The position numbers and the translations under genes are program-made. A stretch of DNA of 64,000 nucleotides from Candidatus Brachythrix odensensis (GTDB taxonomy: Bacteria > Chloroflexota > Anaerolineae > J036 > Brachytrichaceae): contig JADKDT010000004.1 in NCBI GenBank assembly GCA_016714465.1, forward strand, positions 62,001 to 126,000, in the 5' to 3' direction. Position 1 is the stretch's first letter; each line of letters opens with the position of its first letter. The notes beneath the pieces are model-generated. The model did no database searches. It was given only the letters and a program-made list of their open reading frames with translations, and was not told the origin of the DNA. Of this stretch, positions 17,280 through 27,300 are shown one piece after another.

Positions 17280-17510
17280 GGCCCTGAAGGGGCCGAATGA
17301 GATAGCGCAGGGCGAAGCCCTGGGAAACGATCGCCAACCAGATTCCAGCCCTGAAAGGGCGGCATAGCGCATGGGACTTACGACCCGCCAGGTCTCCCCG
17401 TTGAACCGATCCCTATTTCGCCCCTTCAGGGCTCTTCCTGGGCTTGGTGGCGCGACCCAGGGCTTCGCCCTGGGCTATCGCATCTGGCCCTTTCAGGGCC
17501 AACGCCCGAT
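17280..17510. repeat. REP-like inverted repeat cluster
   Basis: The unit reading GGCCCTGAAGGGGCC then about 30 bases ending in CAGGGCGAAGCCCTGGG stands at 17280-17329. A near-identical copy stands on the opposite strand at about 17450-17506. Shorter partial copies occur at about 17346 and 17413. The arrangement (pairs in opposite orientation) is like bacterial interspersed REP elements. The rest of the 380-base gap 17138-17517 holds no gene I can support. Confidence 0.75.
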
Positions 17511-17517
17511 AACGCGC

Positions 17518-18810
17518 CTAGCCCCGCACCGGCACGACATACGGCCCCTCGGGGATCACCGCCACGCCCGGGTCGCCCGTGCGGGCGATGCTGGCCGCGA
17601 TGGCGGCGTCGACCGAGTCAATCATCTCGACGGCCGTGATGCGCCGCTCGTGGGCATCCAAGCCGGTGGTATAGAGCTGCACCCGGCCCGCCCGCATCGG
17701 CTTGAGCTGCATCTCGGACTGCCACTCGTCAATCTCGGCCAATGCTTTGGCCCTGAGGGTCGCCAGAAAGCGCTCGGGGCCCAGCGCCACCAGGCGCTCC
17801 TGCGAAGCGCGGAAATGCGGCGAGCCAAAGCCCTCCGAGCACGCCGAGGCGATGATCAGCGTGCCGCCCGGCGCCAGGATGTCGAGCGGCGTCACCATGC
17901 CCTTGACGGTCTGGTAGTAGGTCTTGTCGAGCGGATAGCCGGCCGCCGACGTCACCACGGTCCCGTACTGGCGCGGGGCAACGACCTGGGCCGAACCCGC
18001 GACAAAAGCGACCGCCGCCAGATGGCTCTCGATCACCTCACCGAAGTTCACAAAGGCCAGGTCGCGGGCCTCGTCGATGACGGTGTTGAGGGCGAACACG
18101 TCGCCGATCATGCGGATGATCTCGAGCTGCTCCTCATGGAGGGGATTGCCGATCAGGTTGCACTGGACCGCCAGGGGATCCTCCATGAAGCGGGCGTTGT
18201 GAAAGGTCCGGATCGTCGTGTGGTGGGCGACGCCGGGAGCGACCACCTTGCGCCCGCCCGACCAGCCGGCCATGAAATGCGGCTCGACCAGCCCGGTCGC
18301 GATGCGCAGCTCAGCCTCGACAAAACGCCGGTCAAGTAACACCGGCGTGCCGCGGGTCGCGGTCACGCCCAGGTCGACGTGATCGGCGTCGTTGCGGGCA
18401 AAATGATTCTCGACCCGCACATGGGCGCGCACCCATGGGTCGCCTACCAGCTCATCCAGCTCGGCCCCCTCGTTGGGCCGATGCAATCCTGTCGCGACCA
18501 GCACAGTGACGTTCTCGGCCGGTATGCCGGCGGCCAGCATGTCCTCAATCATCGGCCGCAAAAACAGGCCATTTGGCACCGGCCGGGTGATGTCGCAGAT
18601 CAGGATGCAGGCGCTCTTGCGCCCGCGGGCAAGCGCGCTCAACGGTGCCGACCCGACGGGGTGATCGAGCGCTTCGCGGACCGCCCGGGCGGGGTCGGCC
18701 AGAATGCGCAGCGGCGCCTTGCGGATCACATGGACCTGAGCCGCTTCAGGCGCGCGCACTGGCAAATGGCCGCGGCCAAACAAGAGGTCGATCGGGGTTG
18801 AGTCAGTCAT
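17518..18810 (-). CDS. LarA-like nickel-dependent lactate racemase family protein
   Basis: A 430-residue protein of the LarA (DUF2088) family. CDITRPVP, TGLHRPN and EPHFMAGWSGGRK correspond to the cofactor-binding histidines and lysine of lactate racemase. The family racemises or epimerises 2-hydroxy acids with a nickel-pincer nucleotide. The cofactor-making larB, larC and larE genes are not in the window. I start at the ATG at 18810 (MTDSTPIDLL); TAAGAT lies ten bases upstream. The frame remains open back through an inverted repeat, which I exclude. It is divergent from the amidohydrolase. Confidence 0.82.
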   Translation of the reverse strand: MTDSTPIDLLFGRGHLPVRAPEAAQVHVIRKAPLRILADPARAVREALDHPVGSAPLSALARGRKSACILICDITRPVPNGLFLRPMIEDMLAAGIPAENVTVLVATGLHRPNEGAELDELVGDPWVRAHVRVENHFARNDADHVDLGVTATRGTPVLLDRRFVEAELRIATGLVEPHFMAGWSGGRKVVAPGVAHHTTIRTFHNARFMEDPLAVQCNLIGNPLHEEQLEIIRMIGDVFALNTVIDEARDLAFVNFGEVIESHLAAVAFVAGSAQVVAPRQYGTVVTSAAGYPLDKTYYQTVKGMVTPLDILAPGGTLIIASACSEGFGSPHFRASQERLVALGPERFLATLRAKALAEIDEWQSEMQLKPMRAGRVQLYTTGLDAHERRITAVEMIDSVDAAIAASIARTGDPGVAVIPEGPYVVPVRG

Positions 18811-18872
18811 ACCGCAGCCCATCTTAATCCCGTCCTTCCCCGTCCTACTCGGACGCCGCTGACGGTTCGGGA

Positions 18873-18943
18873 TTTCACCACAAAGACACAAAGGCACAAA
18901 GTTATCAACCCTGCCTTTGTGTCTTTGTGCCTTTGTGGTGAAA
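18873..18943. repeat. Inverted repeat built from CACAAAG words, in a divergent promoter region
   Basis: Arms at 18873-18901 and 18915-18943 (29 bases, two mismatches) flank a 13-base loop. Each arm contains CACAAAG three times, spaced about eight bases. It lies between the divergent LarA-like and amidohydrolase genes. Confidence 0.8.
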
Positions 18944-18984
18944 CCGGAGTATCTGAATTCGGTCTCTGGCACAATTCGTCACCC

Positions 18985-20625
18985 ATGAGCCTCCTCGCCA
19001 ACTCCCTCGCCCCCGATCTGATCGTCTACAACGGCGCCATCACAACCTTCGCCGCCGACATGCCAACGTGCTCCGCTGTCGCGATGAAGGACGGCCGGGT
19101 GATCGCGGTCGGCGACGACGCCCGCGTCAGGGCCCTGGCCGGCGACGGCACCCGTGAGATCGATCTGCGCGGGCGGGTGGCCTTCCCCGGCTTCAACGAC
19201 GCCCACAACCACCAGCTCGAAATCGGGCTCAAGCTCGGCCGGATCGGCCTGGACGACTGCCACTCGATCGCCGAGATGGCGGCCCGGGTGCGGGCGGTGG
19301 CCGCCCACACGCCCGAAGGCCAGTGGATCATCGGCGAGGGCTGGAACGAGTCGCTGTTCGAGGAGGGCCGGCTGCCCACCCGGCACGACCTCGACGCCGC
19401 CACGACCCAACACCCGGTCCTGGTCAAACGCTTCTTCAACATGGACGTGGTCAACACCCGGGCGCTGGAGCTGGCGGGGGTCACCCGCGAAACGCCCGAT
19501 CCGGCCGGCGGCAAGATCGAGCGCGAGGCGGACGGCACGCCCAACGGCGGGCTGCGAGCCGCGGCCAAGCCGCTGGTCCGCCATCTGCTGCCCCAGCCGA
19601 CGCCCAAGGCCCTCGTCGACGCCCTGGACGCGGCCGGCCGGGCCTATCTCGCGGCCGGGATCACCAGCATCATCGATCCCGGGCTCGAGGCCTGGGAGAT
19701 GCGGGCCTACATGGACGCCCATCGCCAGGGCCGCCTGCGCGTGCGTTCGAGCGTGATGGCCTCCTGGCACGGCTTCCGCGAGTATGAGCACGCCGGCCCC
19801 CTCGACGCGCGGGCGGCCGAGCTGGGCGTCTACACCGGCCTGGGCGACGACTGGCTGCGCCTGAACGGGCTCAAGATGGCCGTCGACGGGGGGACGACCA
19901 GCCGGACGGCCTGGATGTTCAAGCCCTTTGTCGGCGAGACCGTCGTCCGCGACTACAACCGGCTCAACCCGGCCGACCTGCGCCGGTATTTCGAGCGCGG
20001 GCACAGCCTGGGCTGGGACATCGGCATCCACGCCATCGGCGACCGGGCCCATCACGAGTCGGCGGCCGCTTTCGCCGACGTCATCGCCGCGTCGCCGCGC
20101 AAGGACCACCGGCACAACCTCATCCACGCCTATTTCGCCAGCGAGGAGAGCCTGGTCCAGATGGCCGAGCACGGCATCGCCGCCGTCATCCAGCCGACCT
20201 TCATCTACTACGAAGGCGACGATCTGTTCCGGGATGTCGGCCCCGAGCTCGCCCACCGCTACAAGCCCATGCGAACCTATCTCGACCGCGGGATCAAGGT
20301 GATCGCCACCAGCGACGTGCCCAGCACGGTCCACTACAACCCGCTGATCAATCTGTATGCCCTGGTCACCCGCAAGACGTGGAAGGGCACCCTGATCGCG
20401 CCCCAGGAGGCGGTGACCCGCGCGGAGGCGCTCTACGCCACCACCGCGGCCGGGGCCTGGCTTACCCGCGAGGAGGATCACAAGGGCCGCCTCGCCCCGG
20501 GCTATCTGGCCGACATCACCGTCCTCGACGGCGACTACTGGCACTGCCCAGCCGAGGCGATCAAGGACCTGCGGGTGGACCTGACCATCATCGACGGACG
20601 GGTTGCGTACGAGCGGAGAGCGTGA
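18985..20625 (+). CDS. Amidohydrolase family protein (YtcJ-like, amidohydrolase_3)
   Basis: A 546-residue metal-dependent hydrolase. FPGFNDAHNHQ gives the HxH metal pair (H74, H76), GDRAHHE and IATSDVPST give later ligands, and the C-terminal strand APGYLADITVLDGDYW is the composite-beta domain. YtcJ-type members hydrolyse exocyclic amides such as formamide-type substrates; the substrate here is unknown. The ATG at 18985 follows a CACAAT hexamer by nine bases with no ribosome site, hinting at leaderless transcription. The last 49 codons recur in decayed form at 28729-28876. Confidence 0.87.
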   Translation: MSLLANSLAPDLIVYNGAITTFAADMPTCSAVAMKDGRVIAVGDDARVRALAGDGTREIDLRGRVAFPGFNDAHNHQLEIGLKLGRIGLDDCHSIAEMAARVRAVAAHTPEGQWIIGEGWNESLFEEGRLPTRHDLDAATTQHPVLVKRFFNMDVVNTRALELAGVTRETPDPAGGKIEREADGTPNGGLRAAAKPLVRHLLPQPTPKALVDALDAAGRAYLAAGITSIIDPGLEAWEMRAYMDAHRQGRLRVRSSVMASWHGFREYEHAGPLDARAAELGVYTGLGDDWLRLNGLKMAVDGGTTSRTAWMFKPFVGETVVRDYNRLNPADLRRYFERGHSLGWDIGIHAIGDRAHHESAAAFADVIAASPRKDHRHNLIHAYFASEESLVQMAEHGIAAVIQPTFIYYEGDDLFRDVGPELAHRYKPMRTYLDRGIKVIATSDVPSTVHYNPLINLYALVTRKTWKGTLIAPQEAVTRAEALYATTAAGAWLTREEDHKGRLAPGYLADITVLDGDYWHCPAEAIKDLRVDLTIIDGRVAYERRA

Positions 20626-20906
20626 GGCGGGCGGATGGGGCGGTGCGGATGGCGTTTCCGTCAGTAGATCAACTCGCCATCTTGTTGATCGGTCAAGCCG
20701 AGGCCAAACTCAGGGCCAGGAGGCGTGCGTGGTTCTTCGCGTGAACGATAGCTGAATCTGCATCATCCCAATATGGGATGGTGAATGCGATCTCGGATTC
20801 AAATACCGATACTTGCAGCCCCCACGAACCATTCGAATGAACATACTCTACGCAATTTGGTCCGTCAGATTCGATGTTGTGCTAACGAGAGCAAACGACC
20901 CCTGCC

Positions 20907-21017
20907 TCAAGCGAGTGTTTCACACGGCCATGGCGGCGCGACCGTATAGTCGTCGAGATCTTCGTCTCTCGCTGCCTTCAGGAACGATCTGTCGTAAAGC
21001 CCCATGTCGTAGCTCAT
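20907..21017 (-). pseudogene. Possible remnant of a small unknown protein
   Basis: A 36-codon frame starting MSYDMGLYDRSFLKAA and continuing to YTVAPPWP reads like the N-terminus of a small conserved protein rather than random translation. It stops abruptly. I cannot name the family. The identification rests only on the protein-like composition. Confidence 0.3.
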
Positions 21018-21100
21018 GGCGATTGTGGTGATTATACGGACAACTGTCGACCCGCCGCTCGGCGCATGGACCTCGCCCGTGCGCCAGACACACGTTACCC

Positions 21101-21399
21101 TGAGCCAGACCGCAGCGTCCTCACAGGCACGCGCGCAACGGCCCGGCGCGACCGTCACCCTGAGCCGGGCCGCAGAGCCTTGGCAGGCACGCGCGCAACG
21201 GCCCCGGCGAAGGGTCTCTACCTCGGCCGGCCACAGCCCGCCCGGTCGGATTCCGAGTGGCTAACGTAGAGATGCTTCGCGCGCCGATCACGCTCGGGCG
21301 TGCCGCGGCTCAGTAGGCGCGCTCAGCATGACCGTGGCGCCCGTCACGCTCGGGCGTGCCGCGGCTCAATGGGCGCGCTCAGCACGACGGTGGAGCCCC
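21101..21399. repeat. Two pairs of degenerate 57-60 bp tandem repeats
   Basis: A 60-base unit starting TTACCCTGAGCC or TCACCCTGAGCC and including GGCACGCGCGCAACGGCCC occurs twice (about 21101-21220). A 57-base unit with TCACGCTCGGGCGTGCCGCG occurs twice (about 21286-21399). Both lie just downstream of the giant gene's stop. Confidence 0.7.
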
Positions 21400-24300
21400 T
21401 CACCGTACGCTTGGCACAAACACTAGATGGGGCCACTCCGTCAGACATGATTGCGCCAGGGCAACGTCGCCGGCGTCGATATCGCCATCGCGGTCAAGAT
21501 CGTAATACGCGCTGTAGTTCGGACTGCCGGCGCCGGACCCAATCCGCGCCTGAATCGCAGCCACGTCCTGGGTGTCCGTCTGGCCGTCAAGGTTGGCATC
21601 GCAGAAGTCGCGCTTGCGCGTCACGGTCACGGTGACCACGGTCGTCATCGGCGCCAAGGGCGGGGCCGAGGCCGTAATCGTGCCCGTCTGCGTCCCGTAT
21701 TTCAGCAGAATCGGGTTGAGGACCAGGGTCACGGCATCACTGGTCAGGCCGTCGGCGCGGTCGAACTCCATCCACGGTGCGTCGACACTCAGCGTGTAGC
21801 TGACCGGCAGATACGAGTCGACAAAGACCACCGCCTGTGGCAACTGCTCGGTGACCGAAAGATCGAGCGTGAAGGAGATGGCTCCGGGCGACAGGCTGAG
21901 CGCGTTCTGGCGCGGCGCATCCGGCCAGGTCGGCAGGGTGCCGTCAATCACCTCCTGCCCGTCGCTGCGCCCATCATCGTCGCTGTCGGCATCGTTCGGA
22001 TCGGTGCCCGTCGCGCGCTCCTGAACCAGCGTCATGCCATCGCCATCGGTGTCGGCCAGCGCGTCGCGCTCGCTTAGCGCGTTCATCCCGCTCGCCGCCT
22101 CCTCGGCGTCGCTGATGCCGTCGCCGTCGTAGTCGCCCAATACCGTCACGTTCACGGTCGCAATGCCAGTTTGTCCGTCGCTGTTGTAGGCATACAGCGA
22201 GAGCGCGTGAACGCCCACGCTCAGTTGCGCGTTCAGGGTTTGACCCGCGCCCACCCAGCCATCGCGCGAGCTGAGCCACCGAAGCGCACCCGTCTGGGTG
22301 ATCGTGCCATCTTTTCCATCCACGCCGTGCCCCAGCAGCACGATGGGCTGCGACTCCAGCGCGACAAGCCCATCGACTGACAACTGAATCACGGCCCGCG
22401 GCGCCTGGGCGGGCACGACAAAGGCATCACTCACCGCCTCGCCATAGCCGAAGCCATCGGTCGCCCACACCCGCACGCGCGCGGTAGTGCTGCCACCCAG
22501 CAGGGAGAGGAAGACGCTGCTCACGATGTTGGCGGAGCCGTTGGCTTCAGCGCCGGCGACCGGCGTCCATGTCGCGCCGTCCAGCGAGTAATCCACGCCG
22601 ATGGACATCGGGTCGTTGTCGGCGTCGCTCACACTCCAGTTCACTTCGAGCGTCTCGGTGCCGACGGTAACGCCGGCGATGTTGACGACGGGCGCGCTCG
22701 CGCCGGCCGTGAAAGTCGCAAGCACCGCATTGCCCTTGACCAGATCCACCCGCGCCACGCCAGCCGCCCGCGTCATCACGGCGGTGAACCATCCGGCGTC
22801 GTTTCCGCCCGCGTGATGCGGACCATGCGTCGCCGGCGCGCCCGGTGTCGTGTCGTGGGGAATGCCCGTGTCGTCGTCGGCGAACAGGGGATTGATCCCC
22901 CAGCGCAGCAATTCGGCGCCACCGGCATCGCGCTGCACGAGCTGATACGCGCCGATGTAATCGGGCGTGAGCTTGAGCGTGCTGCTCTTGGGCTCCACCG
23001 CGCGAATGCGCCCCCCATCCGCGAGCAGCGATGCCGTCACCACCCCCATGACCGCCAGCCGCGGCTCGATGGCGCGGGTCGCCCAGGGTGCGGACAGCGT
23101 GCGCACGGCCCTTGCCGCCAATACGGGGCTGTAGATGGGACGCAGATAGTTGAAGCGTTTTGCGCTGAGATAGTTGTAGTCGGGCGGCTCGAGGTAGCCA
23201 TTCTGGCCGGTGCGGTTGCACGCGTAGCTCAGCGTGGCCTTGGCGCGCGAGGTGATGTTGGCGTTCACCGCCGTCGTCGTCATCGGGATGATGTTCGAGA
23301 AGAGCTGGTTCGGGGAGATGGGGTTGACGATGGGCTGATTGAGGGCGTAGTTCAGTCCCGCGTGCTGCTCCAGGGTCAGGCCCGGATTGAACATCGTATT
23401 CGCGTCCAGGCCATTGCAGTCCAGCGGCCTTGCCGGCTGGGTCGGGGTCATGATTTCGCTCAGGATGGAGTGACTCCCTCCGCCGCTCGTGCCATAGTCG
23501 TACAAGTTCGGCGCGCCCTGGGGCACCAGCCCCAGCATGTGGCCAAACTCGTGGGCCAGCAGATGGCTGGAATTCGTATCGCCGATGGCCCAGCCCAGGA
23601 ATTGGGGGAACTCCGGCCCGCAGCCGCGATCGGCGCCCACGAACTCAATCACATCGCCCACGACGTCATCAAAGCACCTCTCGCGATCCCTCCACTGCGG
23701 CGTATAGCCGATTTGGGCCATCCCCGCGCCGGCGGCAATGCCGGTATACACCACGCCAAAGGCGACGCCCGCGGGGCTGTAGGTATTCTCGTTGTAGCGG
23801 TAGCGGATGCGATTCATCTCCCAGCCCGCGCTGTTTTGTTCATCTTGGTTGGATATCTTTATCGTGGTGGACTGCGTCACCTGGCTCCGCAGGATCACCT
23901 CGTTCGCCCAGCGGGCTGAAATGCCGCCCGGCAAAATGCGGCGCTCGAAATCGGCCTTGTTTGCATCCACCGCCCCCTTCATGTCGTTCAGTTGGCGGGC
24001 CGTGTAGCCATCCGGCATGATGGGCACCAGCAACACCACAGGCTTGCTGGAATACGCCACCGCCAGCGGCGGCGAGACGCGCTGGGCCACGATGCGCCCG
24101 TTGTTGTAGAGGGTGAACTCGACCGTGCTCGCATCGCCCCAGGAGAGCTCCACATTGGGGATATTGAGCGCGTTGACGATAGCCCCCCAGCGGGCCGGGA
24201 CGGGGCCGCCATCGCTGCGGGGGACGGCCACACCGGCCATCGGGATCCAGGTGGCGTTGGCGTAGGCGCGGGTGGCGCTCAACCAGTCGGTGGGGCGCGG

Positions 24301-27300
24301 CACCACGTCCGTGCTCAACCACGCGCTTACCAGGGTGGCGTTGTTCGCGGTCAGCTTCATCCCGGCGTAGCCCTGGTTCACGTCCAGCCTGTCGACATTC
24401 ACGTTGATCTTGCGGAAGTCGTTGCGGGTGGCCGTGAACGTCGCGCCGGCGCAGGTGTTCTTGATGCTGGCATTGCCGGTCACATCCGCCGGCAGGATCT
24501 CGGCCTGGGCCTCAGTCGGGCTCTTGATGCTGGCGTAGTGCTGCCCCGCCCCCAGCGCCACCTGGGCGTCCTCGTCGAAGTTCGTGCCGCGGAACGTGAC
24601 CTGCACGCCGACATTGCCGCCGGTCGGGGTCATGCTGTCGATCACGGGGATGGCGCAGAAATAGGGCGCGCCGCTCACCGGGCCCTTCGTCACGGCGCGT
24701 TTGCCGCGCCGGACCACCACGTCGCCCGAGCGCGCCTTGTCGGTCAGCCGCACCCGCATCGAGGTTCTGTTCGCGCTGAGCACTTCGACCGCCGCACCCC
24801 CAAAGGTCACGTTCAGCGCGCCCGTGTCGGAGCCGAAGCCCTGCCCATACAGGGTGATCTCGTTGTTCGCGCTGCCCTGATAGGTCGACATGCTTGTCAC
24901 GTCCACGACCTCATCCGGAAAGGCGGGCAGGAAGGAGCCGCGCACGCTGATGCCGCCGTTGGGATGGGCGAACCACACCCGGTCGGCGCGGTCGGTGGCC
25001 ACATCATTTACCGCGCTGGACCGGATGCCGCTGTTTGTCCAGTAGTGCCAGTTCCAGGCCGTATCGCTGGTCTGCACGGTGTTGCCGGCCCAGATGCGCC
25101 CAAGTTCGTCGGTCTCCAGCGGCCACGGTCCGGCGCTGCCAGCGAGCCGCGTGAAAACCGCCCCACCGGGCGCCATCCAGAAGATGCCGTCGCGGGTGCT
25201 GACAAACAGCCGCCCGTCACCGCGCTGGGCGATGTCGGTGATGATGTTGGCGTTCGGGCTGAGGCTGCCGATCCCGCTGTTGGCGGTGTCGAAAAGCGAC
25301 CAGCTCGAATCGGCATTGTTGAATCGCGCAAGTCCGTTGTGCGTACCCGCCCACAGGTTGCCCTCGCGGTCGCCAAACAGGCGCGTCACCGAGATCGCGC
25401 CTGTCGGCGGAGTGAGTTTCGTCACCACGCGCTCGCGGTCATACAGCGCCACGCCGTCGCTCAGGCCGATGAAGATGCGCCCGCTGGCGTCCTCTGCCAG
25501 CGCATACGCCGGCCCGGGCATGGCCTCCATGCCGGGCGCGAACGCCCAACTGCCCGCGCTCGCGGGCACATACAGCGGCGCGCCCGCATCGGCCGCCACC
25601 CAGATGCGCCCCCGGCTGTCCTCGAGGACGTCGCGCACGCCGGCGTAGGCCCGCCCGTCCCAGGTGATGCCATCTGGCTGCAGGGTATACAGGGCCGTGT
25701 CCGTGGCGGCGAACAGCTTGCCGCGCGCCGTGCGCAGCATCTTGACGTTCTGGGTCCGCAGTCCGGCGCTTTGATCGAGCTGATTCCAGCGCGCGGCGTA
25801 GGAAAACACCTTCGGGCCGCGCGCGGCGAACACTTTCTCCCCCACGGCCCCCACCGTGTTGAGCGCGCTGGCGCCGGCGCTGCTGCCGATGGGCGCGTTG
25901 AATTTGTTGAAGTCGACGGCCCGCAGCAGGTTCATCGTCACCGACGGGTCGTAGCGCACCTCGAAGCCGCTCAGCCCGCCATCGGTGCTGAACCAGATCC
26001 GGCCGTCGCCGTCTACCCCCAGGTTGTATGAGTCGGTGGCATACGGCAGGTCGAACACGCTGTAGGCGGGCGCGCCGCTGTCAGGCAGGTTGGCGGCCGG
26101 ATAGCGGCACACGCCTCCGTAACCGGCAATCCACAGGTCGCCGTTCTTGCCGAAGGCGAACTTCTGCGGCCAGATAGAGGCCGAGTCGCAAACCGGGTTG
26201 GCTACCGGCGTTGCGCTCGCCTCGCTCCACGTGCCCGCGCCAAAATCGGGCGTCCACCGAATCTCACGCAGGTAGACCGCGTCGTAGTTCGGCGCGTTGG
26301 GGGCCGATTTGGACTCGTCTGGCGCGCGTCCTGCTGCGGGGCTCGGCGGTCCAAGCAAAGCCGGCCCGCAATGGATCGGGTCGGACAACACCCAGTACCG
26401 CTGCGCGAACGTGTTGATGTTGAGCCCGCGGTATTTCACATCGGTGCTGACTTCGCAGCGATCGTTGAAGCCCATGTAGGTGAAGGAACTTGTCGAACCG
26501 CTTGGCGCGAGGATGGATGCCGCGCTTGGCCCCGTGGCGCCGCCCACCTTGCCTAATCGCGCGATGACGGGCAGGTCGTTCGACATCATCTCCAGCCCGT
26601 TCACCGTGGCGTAGCTGTCGCCGCCATAGATGCTGAACAGGCTGCCATTCGACAGGCCCAGCTTCACCGAGCCTGCCGCAGCCATGTAGGGAAAGAAGTA
26701 GGGAGAGGATCCACTTTCCTGCCAGCCCACAGCGCTGGTATTGCCGTTGTTGAACCAGTTCTGATTGGGCGCGACATTGCCGTAGTCGCTGTAGTGATAG
26801 GTGCCGTCTGTGGTGCCCACCACAAGATTGCTCTTGTCACCCGCGATGGCGTTTACGGTGCGGGCACCGAAGTCCGTCAAATCCCAATGCCCTAGCTTGA
26901 CCAGCGGGCCGTCGCCCAGCGGCGCACGCCACACGGCGGCGCTGCCCGTGCTGCTGAAGGTTCCGCCCCGGCGATGAGGGCGTGGCGGTTCACCGGCGAG
27001 TAGAAGGCCACCGAGTAATCGGTCGACTTCGAGGCAGGCGCCGGGTAATACGCTTGGGCGGTTTCGGCGAATGCCTTTGGCATCTCCACCGGCGTTTGCC
27101 ACACCTCGCCGGTCAGCGGATCGAACGCCACCAGCCGCGCGAGCCCCGCGCCGCCCGCGTAGATCAGTTTGGACCTGGCGTCTTCAAAGGCATAGATCCG
27201 GCCGGCCGCGGCGGGCAGCCTGGCCGCAAGCGAGGTCATCGCGTTGGCGCCGTCAGCCTCGAGGGCAATTTCGAGAATGTCGTCGTAGCTCGCGCCCAGA

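Larger units (their letters stand above)
20626..21399. other. Gene-poor gap with repeats and a gene remnant
   Basis: No intact gene is supported in these 774 bases. The part at 20626-20900 shows no recognisable structure. A short remnant lies at 20907-21017 and degenerate tandem repeats fill 21101-21399. Composition is lower in GC at 20760-20900 than in the neighbouring genes. Confidence 0.6.

Noticed and set aside
20641..20744. Continuation of a plus-strand frame past the amidohydrolase stop
   Set aside because: It is the out-of-frame shadow of the amidohydrolase end and shows no protein-like composition after 20640.
23992..26031. Plus-strand open frame of 679 codons
   Set aside because: Antisense to the giant secreted gene; His/Arg/Gly-rich with no domain signal.
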